A stretch of 64,000 nucleotides of DNA from Dyadobacter endophyticus. Lineage in GTDB: Bacteria; Bacteroidota; Bacteroidia; Cytophagales; Spirosomataceae. The notes under the pieces are model-generated. The model did no database searches, was not told the DNA's origin, and saw only the letters and a list, made by a program, of their open reading frames with translations. Position 1 is the first letter of the stretch, and every line of letters begins with the position of its first letter. Below, one piece after another: positions 32,885 to 42,076 of this stretch. The DNA lies in assembly GCF_014641595.1 (NCBI RefSeq), contig NZ_BMIA01000003.1, positions 1,054,001-1,118,000 of the forward strand, in the 5' to 3' direction. A program made the position numbers and the translations under genes.

Positions 32885-35166
32885 ATATTAAGGACATCGT
32901 AAATCGCGACATTGTCAATCTGACCAATTGCGAAAGTGAACCCATCCATATACCAGGCAGTATTCAACCCCATGGTTTTTTGCTGGGAATAAAAAAAGGT
33001 GATTCGAGGATCGAATTCTGCAGTGCCAATAGTGCCGTATACATCGGCGTCGGCCCTGAAACGTTGCTTGGCAAAGATATTTCGGATATTTTCCCAGGGG
33101 AACAGGCCTCGCGATTCGCCATGTACGCCGGCGAAGAGGTTATCGACTCCGCAAAGCCGTTTGTGTTCTCGCTGAACGGGACTTCGTTCAATACCACCGT
33201 TCACCAGAGCGGCGGCAATGTGATCATGGAGCTGGAACCGTTCCCCGACGGTACCCTGAACTTGCCGAACCTCTACACGCAGACACGGAATTTCGTGTCG
33301 ATCATGGAAAAATCCAGCGGCTTGCTGGACCTCTGCCAGGAGATCGCCGATGAAACGCGCGCCATTACCGGTTACGATCGGGTGATGATCTACCGCTTCG
33401 ACGACCAGTACAATGGAGAGGTGATAGCCGAAAGCCGACGCGAAGACCTGGTTTCGTTTGCTAACCAGAAATACCCGCATACCGACATCCCCGCACAGGC
33501 ACGCGAACTGTATATCCGTAATCCGCTGCGAATGATCGCGGACATCAGCTATACGCCGGTACCGCTGCTCACCATCGACGATTCTGCTGACAAGGGAAAC
33601 CATTCCCTGGATCTCAGCCTGTCGATCCTCCGCAGCGTATCTCCCATGCATATCGAGTATCTCAAAAATATGGGTGTAGGTGCGACGTTGACCATTTCAC
33701 TGCTCCAAAACCAGAAACTTTGGGGTCTTATCGCCTGCCACCATTATGCGCCGAAGATATTGCCACATTATACACGCCTTTCCGCATTGCTGCAGGGCCA
33801 TTTCCTGACCTCGCAAATAGCGGTACGGGAAGTGGCCGAGGAATACAAAATCAGTGAAGAAGTGGACAAAGCCTTGGTGGAAGCGCTGGCGCTACTGCAC
33901 GAGACCGAAAACTTCATGGAAGCCAGCCACCGTTCGCCGGCATTGCTGAAACTCGCGAATGCGACCGGCGCCGCCATTTACCATGAAGGCGTCCTGTATA
34001 CCAACGGCCTGGTCCCCTCAGATTCCGAACTGCTTGATTTATTCACATTTCTCGCAAATGCATACCCCAATCAGGCGTTCGAGACAGACAACCTCTCCGA
34101 CGTTTATCCGGCCGCGAAAGACATTTCCAAATATGCCGCGGGGGCGATCTACCATTCAATGGTTTCCGGCGAAAATGACGGGATTTTATGGTTGAGGCAA
34201 GAAAAAATCGAGACAATCAACTGGGCCGGTAACCCGGATAAGGCTGTTTTACCTAATGAAGACGGCGTACAGCTTTCCCCGCGCAAATCGTTCGAGCTAT
34301 GGATGGAGATTGTGAAGGATAAAAGTGCCCCGTGGCGCAAATCGGAGGTTAATGCGGCGTCGAGCTTTTCCTATGCACTGCAAAAGCATATTAATTACCG
34401 GATTATCAGGGCGCAGGAAGATGAAAACAGTATCCTCAACGATGAATTGCGGCTTGCCAACAAGGAACTGGCCAACCTGAACTGGATATCGACCCACGAT
34501 CTTAAAGAGCCGCTTCGGAAAATACAGATCTTCGCATCAAGGGTGCTTGATCGCGAAGATCCCGACCTGTCTGTTCAGGTTAAAGATTCGGTTGAAAGAA
34601 TGCGTTTCGCAGCCGAAAAGATGCAAATGCTGATCGAAGATATCCTGACCTACTCGAAAGCGGGCAGCATGGAAAAAACCTTCGTCCTCACAGATTTGAA
34701 CGAGGTGCTACGGAATGTACTTTCGGAATTGCAGGATACTATCGATGAAAAAGGTGCTGCGGTTCATGCGGAAGATTTACCCTTCCTTGAAATCATACCT
34801 TTCCAGGTACACCAGCTCTTCATTAACCTGATCAGCAATGCGATCAAATTTGTAAAAACCGACGAACGGCCTGCTATCAGAATAACGGCAGACGTCGTCG
34901 AAGCGACAGCTGTTTCCCTTGAAAAAACCGCATCTGCCCGATATCACGCCATTGCTTTTCACGATAACGGAATCGGCTTCGAGGCAGAATACGAAAGCCG
35001 GATCTTCGATATTTTCCAGCGCCTGCACCCCGCCCACAAGTACCCGGGCACAGGCATAGGTCTGGCGATCTGCAAGAAAATCATGGAAAACCATAAAGGG
35101 CTGATTGATGCAAAATCGGTTTTCGGTGAAGGTTCTGTGTTCACCATATATTTCCCGGTTGCGTAA
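32881..35166 (+). CDS. bphP: Bacteriophytochrome sensor histidine kinase
   Basis: A 761-residue red/far-red photoreceptor kinase. PAS domain with the biliverdin-attaching Cys17 (LTNCESEPIHIPGSIQPHG); GAF domain with YPHTDIPAQARELY, the Asp-Ile-Pro chromophore motif, and LWGLIACHHY; PHY domain with the tongue motif PRKSFELW near residue 465. The kinase part has the H-box STHDLKEPLRK with His539, the N-box NLISNAIKFV and G-boxes DNGIGFE and GTGIGLAICKK. It signals light to the response regulator encoded first in the operon; chromophore is supplied by the overlapping bphO. Downstream output genes are not identifiable here. Confidence 0.96.
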   Translation: MNIKDIVNRDIVNLTNCESEPIHIPGSIQPHGFLLGIKKGDSRIEFCSANSAVYIGVGPETLLGKDISDIFPGEQASRFAMYAGEEVIDSAKPFVFSLNGTSFNTTVHQSGGNVIMELEPFPDGTLNLPNLYTQTRNFVSIMEKSSGLLDLCQEIADETRAITGYDRVMIYRFDDQYNGEVIAESRREDLVSFANQKYPHTDIPAQARELYIRNPLRMIADISYTPVPLLTIDDSADKGNHSLDLSLSILRSVSPMHIEYLKNMGVGATLTISLLQNQKLWGLIACHHYAPKILPHYTRLSALLQGHFLTSQIAVREVAEEYKISEEVDKALVEALALLHETENFMEASHRSPALLKLANATGAAIYHEGVLYTNGLVPSDSELLDLFTFLANAYPNQAFETDNLSDVYPAAKDISKYAAGAIYHSMVSGENDGILWLRQEKIETINWAGNPDKAVLPNEDGVQLSPRKSFELWMEIVKDKSAPWRKSEVNAASSFSYALQKHINYRIIRAQEDENSILNDELRLANKELANLNWISTHDLKEPLRKIQIFASRVLDREDPDLSVQVKDSVERMRFAAEKMQMLIEDILTYSKAGSMEKTFVLTDLNEVLRNVLSELQDTIDEKGAAVHAEDLPFLEIIPFQVHQLFINLISNAIKFVKTDERPAIRITADVVEATAVSLEKTASARYHAIAFHDNGIGFEAEYESRIFDIFQRLHPAHKYPGTGIGLAICKKIMENHKGLIDAKSVFGEGSVFTIYFPVA

Positions 35167-35192
35167 CAGCCGATTTCTGTGAGTACATTGTT

Positions 35193-35233
35193 CCTCAGCT
35201 TAGCTGCTCATCGGGCCAGGCTGAGGATTTTTA
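35193..35233 (+). terminator. Probable terminator of the phytochrome operon
   Basis: CCTCAGC (35193-35199) pairs with GCTGAGG (35220-35226) across a 20-base loop, followed by ATTTTTA. The long loop makes this moderate. Confidence 0.55.
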
Positions 35234-35349
35234 TGTAGTTTAAAATGAATGCAATGCCGCTGACAGGCGGTTTTGAATCGTCTAGCGGTCACCGGCGCGG
35301 ATTGGTATTAAATTATTAGGATTTGTGGGACAACAAAAAAGTAAACCAC

Positions 35350-36450
35350 ATGTCAGTAGCCGCAGCCCCTGCATTAACAACCGACGAGCTTGTCATCACG
35401 GCCCGTCAATTTAAAAAACTAAGAAAGAATCCTGCATTGACAGCGGAAGCGGCCGGGCTTCATTATGTCCAGTCTGCCGATGCGCCTGGCTATACCCGCA
35501 AAGGAAAAGCACCCCGGTTCTACTATACCGATGCTGCCGGCCTGCGTTGCAAAGATCCCCAGGCGATCAAGCGCATTAAATCGCTGGTGCTCCCGCCCGC
35601 CTGGACCAATGTATGGATCAGCGCCGATCCGGACGCACATTTGCAGGCCACGGGAATCGACGCTGCCGGCAGGAAACAATATCGCTACCATCCCTACTGG
35701 AACCTCATCAGGAACCAGACCAAATATTACAAACTCCTGACTTTTTCCGAAGCCCTGCCGCTATTGCGCGAGCAGGTGGAACATGATCTCCGAAAGCGCG
35801 ACTTCGACCTTTCCAAAACCATAGCATTGGTGATCAAGTTGATGGACAAAACCTGTATGCGCGTGGGCAACCAGCGTTACAAGGTTCGCCACGGCTCGTC
35901 GGGCATTACTACGCTCGATGCCCGCAGTGCGACAGTCACCGGAAGCCGTATCCGATTTATATTCAAGGGAAAGAAGGGCATCCGGCAGGACATTACCCTA
36001 CAAGATAAGCAGCTGGCACGCCTGGTAAAGCAATGTAAGGAAATGCCCGGGAAAAGGTTGTTTCAATATGTCACGGAAAGTGGCTGCAAATGCGCACTGA
36101 ACGCCCAACAGGTCAACGATTACATTCGCCGCCATACAGGCGCTACCTTCTCGGCAAAGGACTTCCGGACCTGGATGGGAACTGTTACCGCGTTCGAATA
36201 CCTCAGTCGCCAGGAAAAGACATCGTCGCAACGGCAGCTGACCCGTGTACTAAACACCTGTCTCGACGCCGTGGCCACTCATCTGGGAAATACGCGGGCG
36301 GTTTGCAAGAAATATTATGTTCACCCCGCTGTTTTCAGAGCTTACGAGCACAATCGCATCCAACGCTTCCTGAACAGGCAGGTTGAAGAAGCCGCCTATT
36401 TTTCAGAAACCGAGCAGCATGTCCGGGCATTGCTAGCCCGCCCCAATTGA
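35350..36450 (+). CDS. DNA topoisomerase IB
   Basis: A poxvirus-like type IB topoisomerase of 366 residues from the ATG at 35350 (a start at 35323 adds nine). N-terminal domain YTRKGKAPRFYYTD and IKSLVLPPAWTNVWI; catalytic domain with MDKTCMRVGNQRYKV (first Arg), ITTLDARSATVTG, the Lys-bearing beta-hairpin IRFIFKGKKG, DFRTWMGTV (second Arg) and the nucleophile Tyr in CKKYYVHPAVF. All catalytic residues are therefore present. It relaxes supercoils through a 3'-phosphotyrosine. The gene is monocistronic after the phytochrome operon. Bacterial copies are common in soil Bacteroidota and probably accessory to topo I and gyrase. Confidence 0.94.
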   Translation: MSVAAAPALTTDELVITARQFKKLRKNPALTAEAAGLHYVQSADAPGYTRKGKAPRFYYTDAAGLRCKDPQAIKRIKSLVLPPAWTNVWISADPDAHLQATGIDAAGRKQYRYHPYWNLIRNQTKYYKLLTFSEALPLLREQVEHDLRKRDFDLSKTIALVIKLMDKTCMRVGNQRYKVRHGSSGITTLDARSATVTGSRIRFIFKGKKGIRQDITLQDKQLARLVKQCKEMPGKRLFQYVTESGCKCALNAQQVNDYIRRHTGATFSAKDFRTWMGTVTAFEYLSRQEKTSSQRQLTRVLNTCLDAVATHLGNTRAVCKKYYVHPAVFRAYEHNRIQRFLNRQVEEAAYFSETEQHVRALLARPN

Positions 36451-36639
36451 GGGTTCTGCCGACATTCGGAAGCATATACGCGTGCCGTTTCCCTCGCGGC
36501 GGGAAATATCTCCAACATATACGCAGGCGAAAAACGCCTTATGCGCTCCTTCCGCGGCTGTTAAATAATGGCACAGCATTTGAAAACAATGCAACTGTTT
36601 ACAAACAAAACTTGTCACAAACTTTAACATTGAAGAACC

Positions 36640-37107
36640 ATGGAAACCAATGAGAATTTAATTGAAGTAATGAATGATTTGATCCGAATTAACAACGACC
36701 GCGTGGATGGTTATGAAAAGGCGCTCACCGAAGTTGAAGACATAGATGTTGACCTGAGAGGCATCTTTCAGAAAATGGCCAATGAAAGCCGTGAGAATAT
36801 CAATGAACTGAGCACAGAAATCCGCAGGCTCGGCGGCGAAGTGACATCGGGAACGACCACTTCCGGTAAGATCTACCGTGTGTGGATGGACATCAAGGCC
36901 ACATTTACCGGCCACGACCGCACATCGGTTCTCGAAAGCTGCGAGTATGGCGAGGATGCCGCGCAAGAAGCTTACGACGATGCATTAGCTACCGACGCCG
37001 ATCTGCCGGTCGATATTCGTCAACTGATCGCCAACCAGAAAGCAGAATTGCTCGAATCGCACAACCTGATCAAGAAATACCGCGATCTGCATCAGGCGGT
37101 CAATTAA
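36640..37107 (+). CDS. DUF2383 / PA2169-type four-helix protein
   Basis: A 155-residue helical protein beginning ENLIEVMNDLIRINNDRVDGYEKAL, with acidic residues placed as in ferritin-like bundles (RVDGYEKAL, ANESRENINELSTEI, SCEYGEDAAQEAYDDAL). This matches the DUF2383/PA2169 family, small cytoplasmic proteins often linked to stress response. No signal peptide. It lies alone between topoisomerase IB and a convergent LolA-like gene. Function unknown. Confidence 0.88.
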   Translation: METNENLIEVMNDLIRINNDRVDGYEKALTEVEDIDVDLRGIFQKMANESRENINELSTEIRRLGGEVTSGTTTSGKIYRVWMDIKATFTGHDRTSVLESCEYGEDAAQEAYDDALATDADLPVDIRQLIANQKAELLESHNLIKKYRDLHQAVN

Positions 37108-37130
37108 AAGAGAATATATAACGCGTATAA

Positions 37131-37163
37131 GAAAAATGGGTGAGACCGAGAGGCTCACCCATT
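37131..37163 (-). terminator. Terminator of the LolA-like gene
   Basis: AATGGGTGAG (37135-37144) pairs with CTCACCCATT (37154-37163). On the minus strand a run of T follows, matching termination of the gene at 37188-37838. Confidence 0.85.
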
Positions 37164-37187
37164 GCTATGTTGATATACTTCTGGAAA

Positions 37188-37838
37188 TTACCGCAGGTCG
37201 ACCACTTCCACACCCGGATATTGTTTGGCATTGAAGGCGAAAAAATTGTCGGCCACATTCACGTCCGCTACAAACTGATCTACCTTATAAGTTACCTCCT
37301 GTCCGTTCTTTTGAAAGATCTTCCAGCTGCTGATCGACTTATCTGCCTTATTCACCTCGATCTGCACTTTATTAACCTGGCTGTTTTTGTTGGTTGACGT
37401 TAATTCAACCACTTCGACTGCCTTTCCTGCTTCCTGTCTTTCCTTTACAAAAGCGGATTTGAAACCCTTTTTATAGGCTGTGTAAATTTTGGTCGGGTCC
37501 AGGTCGCCGCCAGCAGCGGGGTCGAAATCCTGCAAATTCACTTCATTGGTTTCCTTGATGTACGTGGCCATCAGTTTACCGTCGTTAAAGATCTCCTGAC
37601 CAGCCATTTTCAACCTAAACTTCGTTCCTTTCACGGTCGCTTCTCCTTTCAATGGCTTTTCACCCTTGGTAATGTAGGTAAAAAGTGCTTTAAAGGATTT
37701 GATCTTCTGGTACTTGCTGCTCATGGCGTTCAATATATCCGATGACTTTTTATCACCCTGCGCATTGGAAGCGAATGGGTTTAAAAGCATAACCGTCATT
37801 ACCGCAAACAGGCAAGCACATTTCTTCAAATTTCTCAT
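37188..37838 (-). CDS. LolA-like outer-membrane lipoprotein carrier
   Basis: A 216-residue periplasmic protein from the ATG at 37838, with signal peptide (CACLFAVMTVMLLNPFASNAQ). LolA-fold features: SSKYQKIKSFKALFTYITKG, TVKGTKFRLKMAGQEIFNDGKLMATYIKETNEV and the late KVDQFVADVNVADNFFAFNAKQYPGV. LolA ferries lipoproteins from inner to outer membrane. It lies 103 bases downstream of ftsK on the same strand, a neighbourhood also seen for lolA in other bacteria. A second LolA-like product is encoded at 46673-47383. Confidence 0.88.
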   Translation of the reverse strand: MRNLKKCACLFAVMTVMLLNPFASNAQGDKKSSDILNAMSSKYQKIKSFKALFTYITKGEKPLKGEATVKGTKFRLKMAGQEIFNDGKLMATYIKETNEVNLQDFDPAAGGDLDPTKIYTAYKKGFKSAFVKERQEAGKAVEVVELTSTNKNSQVNKVQIEVNKADKSISSWKIFQKNGQEVTYKVDQFVADVNVADNFFAFNAKQYPGVEVVDLR

Positions 37839-37940
37839 ATTCAATTATTTAATCCTTACTAAGTTTATAAAAACGGGGTTTTTAGTGAAATATTTCAATT
37901 TTAGACTCTGCAAGCATCCAGGGGTTTAATGCCGTTCGAA

Positions 37941-40502
37941 CTAGCTAACCCCCATTACGCGGAGATGCTCTTCCAGCATATTTAGGTCGTGGTACATCAC
38001 ATCGCGTGCTTTACTTCCGGTGAAAGGCCCTACTACGCCCAGCACTTCCAGTTGGTCCATGATCCGGCCTGCGCGGTTGTACCCGAGCTTCATTTTACGC
38101 TGGATCAGTGAAGTACTCCCTTGCTGGTGCGTCACGATCAGGCGCGCGGCATCGGGTAGTAAACTGTCGAAATCATCCGGGTTAAGATCCGCCTTACCTT
38201 CCGCGGCGTCCTCACCTTCATATTCTGGCAGGGCATAAGCTTCGTCATAGCCGCGCTGCGCGCCGATATACTCGCAAACATCCTCGATCTCGCGGGTGTC
38301 TATAAACGGGCATTGCAAACGGATTACCTCCGAGTTGATCGCCAGCAGCATGTCCCCCTGCCCCACCAGCTGTTCGGCGCCACCCATATCAAGGATGGTA
38401 CGGGAGTCGATACTCGACGTCACCCTGAACGACAGACGTGCCGGGAAATTCGCCTTGATCAACCCCGTGATAACCTTCACCGAAGGTCGCTGCGTCGCCA
38501 CTACAAGGTGAATACCTACCGCACGTGCCAGCTGGGCCAGACGGGCAATTGGCGTTTCAACTTCCTTACCGGCCGTCATCATCAAGTCGGCCAACTCATC
38601 GATCACCAATACAATGTATGGAAGGAAGCGATGCCCTTTTTCGGGGTTCAGTCTTCGCGCCGCAAATTTCGTATTGTACTCCTTCAAATTCCGTACCGCG
38701 GCTTCTTTCAGCAGGTCGTAGCGAGAATCCATTTCGATACACAGGGAATTGAGTGTAAAAATTACCTTCTTGGTATCTGTAATAATGGCTTCTTCGGCAT
38801 TGGGGAGCTTCGCAAGAAAATGCCTTTCCAGCTTGTTGAAAAGGGTTAATTCCACCTTTTTCGGATCCACAAGCACAAATTTCAGCTCTGCCGGATGCTT
38901 TTTATAAATCAATGAGGCGAGAATGACGTTCAAACCGACGGACTTACCCTGCCCGGTCGCACCTGCCATGAGCAAGTGGGGCATTTTTGCCAGATCGGCA
39001 ATGTGAATGTCATTCGAAATGGTTTTGCCCAAAACAATCGGCAAGTCGTAGTTCGACTTCTGGAAACGTTCATTCGCAAGCACCGATCGGGCAAAAACCG
39101 TTTCCCTGTTCTTGTTGGGCACCTCGATACCGATCGTTCCGCGGCCGGGCATAGGCGCAATGATACGGATACCGAGCGCTGCAAGGCTCAATGCGATGTC
39201 GCCTTCCAGGTTCTTGATCTTCGAGATCCGGACACCGGCTTCCGGGATGATCTCGTAAAGCGTTACCGTCGGCCCGATCGTCGCCTTAATTTTCGATATA
39301 TTGATACCATAGCTGCCAAGCGTATCGACAATCTTGGTTTTGTTGCTTTCCAGCTCTTCCTGGCTTACTTTTTCATGCTGGTTCTCAACAACTTCGTTCA
39401 GCAGGTCGATATGCGGAAAATGATAGGATGGCAAGTCAAGCATCGGGTCATATTGCCCGAATTCGCGTAAAATCGACGCATTGACATCCTCATCTTCGAA
39501 CTCCTCTTCCTCAGCTTCCTTCCCCTGCGTGGTATCCTCTACTTCCAGTTCCAGAAGCGGTTCGGATGGCACCGCTGATACTTCCATCGGCATTACAGGC
39601 AACTCCATGGTCGTCGATGCAGCGGGTACCGGTGGAGCCGCAACCGGCAATACCACTGCGGGATGCGGAGCAGGGCGGGGCGTCTCCTCTTCTGTTTCCA
39701 GATCGGAATCCGGCTCTTCTTCCGAAATCATCACCTCATCATCATAAGTATCGTTTACGACCGACACAAATGCGCTCTCGGAAGCTGTAACGGCAGCCGG
39801 ATCGCTCGGAGAATGCGGATCTCCTGTATCCTCACCCGCTACTTCCGGTTTCGCATGCCTTGCCTGCCACGACTCATATCTGTCGCGCACATCGTAAAAG
39901 AACACCGCGAAAACGAATAGTGCAAAGAGAATCGGCAATACGCTCCCCCATTTCAGCCAGTCGAAAAGCGACACATTGATGAGGTAACCGAAACCGCCGG
40001 AGAGGAAGCTGAGCGTGTTTTCGGTATTGCTCATGAGAATCACATAACCCATCAGCACACTTACCCAGAGCGTAAAAAAGATCACCTCCCGGGTCGTTCT
40101 GCTTAACGGCAATATTTCCCTGCCGAATGCCATTTTCCAGCCGGCTACAAACGGCACGAGCGGCAACAACAATGCTCCTACCCCAAACCAGCGATAGACG
40201 AAAATATGCGAAACCACTGCCCCGAGCACGCCCAGGAAGTTGCGGGTCTGCCGGCCTGCGTCACGCAGCGACTGGTGCCCCAGACCGTCCAGCACGCTCT
40301 GGTCGGACAGACCGGTGACAATGTAGGAGAAAAACGATGTTTCCAGGATTAATCCCAGGATGATAAAGAAAGTGCCCCAGGCCAACGTGTTCTTCGGACT
40401 GGTGAAAATGTGTTCCCAATCGAGGGATACACGAAAGCGGGGAGCGGCGGCCTCCTCCGGTTTCTGGCGCTGTGTGTTACCTCTTGGCTTGTTGACTGAC
40501 AT
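37941..40502 (-). CDS. ftsK: DNA translocase FtsK
   Basis: An 853-residue FtsK/SpoIIIE translocase that pumps chromosomal DNA through the division septum. N-terminal membrane part with about four helices (FFIILGLILETSFFSYIV, GAVVSHIFVYRWFGVG, FTLWVSVLMGYVIL, WGSVLPILFALFVFAVFF), a Pro/Glu-rich acidic linker at about 215-345, then the alpha-beta motor: PMPGRGTIGIEVPN, Walker A GATGQGKSVGLN, Walker B IVLVIDELADLMM and the RecA-like AQLARAVGIHLVVATQRP. The C-terminal gamma domain (LIVTHQQGSTSLIQRKMKLGYNRA) reads KOPS-type orientation sequences. Essential housekeeping gene; followed by lolA-like. Confidence 0.97.
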   Translation of the reverse strand: MSVNKPRGNTQRQKPEEAAAPRFRVSLDWEHIFTSPKNTLAWGTFFIILGLILETSFFSYIVTGLSDQSVLDGLGHQSLRDAGRQTRNFLGVLGAVVSHIFVYRWFGVGALLLPLVPFVAGWKMAFGREILPLSRTTREVIFFTLWVSVLMGYVILMSNTENTLSFLSGGFGYLINVSLFDWLKWGSVLPILFALFVFAVFFYDVRDRYESWQARHAKPEVAGEDTGDPHSPSDPAAVTASESAFVSVVNDTYDDEVMISEEEPDSDLETEEETPRPAPHPAVVLPVAAPPVPAASTTMELPVMPMEVSAVPSEPLLELEVEDTTQGKEAEEEEFEDEDVNASILREFGQYDPMLDLPSYHFPHIDLLNEVVENQHEKVSQEELESNKTKIVDTLGSYGINISKIKATIGPTVTLYEIIPEAGVRISKIKNLEGDIALSLAALGIRIIAPMPGRGTIGIEVPNKNRETVFARSVLANERFQKSNYDLPIVLGKTISNDIHIADLAKMPHLLMAGATGQGKSVGLNVILASLIYKKHPAELKFVLVDPKKVELTLFNKLERHFLAKLPNAEEAIITDTKKVIFTLNSLCIEMDSRYDLLKEAAVRNLKEYNTKFAARRLNPEKGHRFLPYIVLVIDELADLMMTAGKEVETPIARLAQLARAVGIHLVVATQRPSVKVITGLIKANFPARLSFRVTSSIDSRTILDMGGAEQLVGQGDMLLAINSEVIRLQCPFIDTREIEDVCEYIGAQRGYDEAYALPEYEGEDAAEGKADLNPDDFDSLLPDAARLIVTHQQGSTSLIQRKMKLGYNRAGRIMDQLEVLGVVGPFTGSKARDVMYHDLNMLEEHLRVMGVS

Positions 40503-40543
40503 TTATTTCTATTCCGGGAATGCGTGAAGTGCTGTTTTAGATT

Positions 40544-41575
40544 TTACTTCCTGACCAATGCCTTGCAGATCCTGCTGACCACACCGGGCCCTTCGTAAAT
40601 AAAGCCGGTATAAAGCTGAATCAGGCCGGCCCCTGCATTTATTTTTTCCAAAGCTTGCCCGGGAGTGGCGATACCGCCGACTCCGATAACGGGAAATGCA
40701 TGATTGGATTGTTCACAAAGGTAACGAATTACTTCCGTCGAGCGATGCGTCAATGGGGCGCCGCTCAATCCGCCCGCCCCTATGTTAGCCACTTCCGTCC
40801 GATCGGTTACAAGGCCTTCGCGGCTGATCGTCGTGTTGGTAGCGATCACTCCTGCGATGCCGGTTTCCTTTACAATATCGATAATATCATCGAGCTGGCT
40901 ATTGGTAAGATCCGGCGCTATTTTCAGGAAAATGGGTTTGGGATTGACCCTTTCGGCGTTCCGGGTTTGCAGTTCTTTCAAAATTTCAGTCAATGGGCCT
41001 TTCTCCTGCAAATCCCGCAATCCGGGTGTATTTGGCGAGCTTACATTCACTACAAAATAATCCACCACATCGAACAACTCCCGAAAGCAGATCAGGTAAT
41101 CGCTTAGTGCCTGCTCGTTCGGTGTATCCTTATTTTTACCAATATTACCTCCTACCAGTATTTTGGATTTACGTTTCGCCAGTTTCGCCGCAGCCACCTG
41201 CACGCCCTTGTTGTTGAAACCCATGCGGTTGATGAGCGCCTTATCCTTTTTTAGCCGAAACAAACGTGGCTTATCATTCCCCGGCTGCGGGCGCGGCGTA
41301 ACCGTCCCGATCTCGATAAACCCGAAACCTAATGCTTCCAGCTGGTCTACCATTTCGGCATTTTTATCGAACCCCGCGGCCAGCCCTACCGGGTTACGGA
41401 ACCGCAAACCGGCCACTTCCTGCACCAGGTCGGGGTGCTCGTACGTGTACAACGCACGCATGATCCTCGGCATAAAGGGGATTTTAAAAGCGATATGCAG
41501 CACTTCACATACAAAATAGTGAATGCGCTCAGCGTCAAACAGGAAAAGTATAGGGGAGATCAGAATCTTATACAT
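40544..41575 (-). CDS. pyrD: Quinone-dependent dihydroorotate dehydrogenase
   Basis: A 343-residue class 2 DHODH. The N-terminal helix (MYKILISPILFLFDAERIH) that docks to membrane quinone is present; FMN/substrate motifs are VGLAAGFDKNAEM, FGFIEIGTVTPRPQPGNDKPR, NRMGFNNKG, the catalytic-Ser loop VVNVSSPNTPGLRDLQ, ATNTTISREGL and GVGGIATPGQALEKI. It oxidises dihydroorotate to orotate in pyrimidine synthesis, at the inner membrane. Adjacent to ftsK, 41 bases downstream, so co-transcription is possible. Confidence 0.97.
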   Translation of the reverse strand: MYKILISPILFLFDAERIHYFVCEVLHIAFKIPFMPRIMRALYTYEHPDLVQEVAGLRFRNPVGLAAGFDKNAEMVDQLEALGFGFIEIGTVTPRPQPGNDKPRLFRLKKDKALINRMGFNNKGVQVAAAKLAKRKSKILVGGNIGKNKDTPNEQALSDYLICFRELFDVVDYFVVNVSSPNTPGLRDLQEKGPLTEILKELQTRNAERVNPKPIFLKIAPDLTNSQLDDIIDIVKETGIAGVIATNTTISREGLVTDRTEVANIGAGGLSGAPLTHRSTEVIRYLCEQSNHAFPVIGVGGIATPGQALEKINAGAGLIQLYTGFIYEGPGVVSRICKALVRK

Positions 41576-41670
41576 CCTGCAAAAATAGAATGTTTCACAG
41601 GAAGGCGCGGGTGGGTCGGGGAATTTTATTTTAAGTCTTGCAGCAGTTGTTTCAAATGACTGTCAGATCG

Positions 41671-41979
41671 CTAATCAGCTCCGTCACCGCCACCAAATCG
41701 GATAAAATCATCGATCATCACGACGTCCCGTAGGTCTTGTGGTCTCCTCGCGAGTATCTTCAATTCACGTAAGTCATTTATCCATTCTGCTTTGCGGATT
41801 TTAATGGTCCTATCACGGGTACTGTGATCGAAGCCTATAAAAAGTTCGAATTTTTTCCGGATCTCAAAAAACCTGTCGAATCGCTCACGCGGCGTTTCCC
41901 CCATGCCGGTTAGCATTACATCGACATACGGGTCATCGAGGCTTTTATAAATAGTGATTATTCTCTTCTTCGTTTTCAT
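41671..41979 (-). CDS. Small protein, possibly a chimeric remnant of a nucleotidyltransferase-type toxin-antitoxin pair
   Basis: A 102-residue protein with two dissimilar halves. The first, KKRIITIYKSLDDP then ETPRERFDRFFEIRKKFE, resembles the small partner proteins of DUF6036-type nucleotidyltransferases (pattern KIYKSFEE...TPLERL). The second, INDLRELKILARRPQDLRDVV, resembles the C-terminal tail of those nucleotidyltransferases (LxxLIxNKxAxxRPQDLxDV). A fusion by in-frame deletion of most of both genes would explain this. Family memory only, so uncertain. It lies between pyrD and a GH20 gene, with no partner gene. Confidence 0.4.
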   Translation of the reverse strand: MKTKKRIITIYKSLDDPYVDVMLTGMGETPRERFDRFFEIRKKFELFIGFDHSTRDRTIKIRKAEWINDLRELKILARRPQDLRDVVMIDDFIRFGGGDGAD

Positions 41980-42027
41980 GCCTCTAAAAATCTATGCAGA
42001 GTAAATATCGGGATATTCACTAAACAA

Positions 42028-42052
42028 TAAAAGCACCCTTTTCAGGATGCTT
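42028..42052 (-). terminator. Terminator of the GH20 gene
   Basis: On the minus strand AAGCATCC (42052-42045) pairs with GGGTGCTT (42038-42031), one wobble pair, then TTTATTGTTT. It lies 25 bases past the GH20 stop. Confidence 0.75.
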
Positions 42053-42076
42053 CTATCAACTTTCAAAGTAACACGA

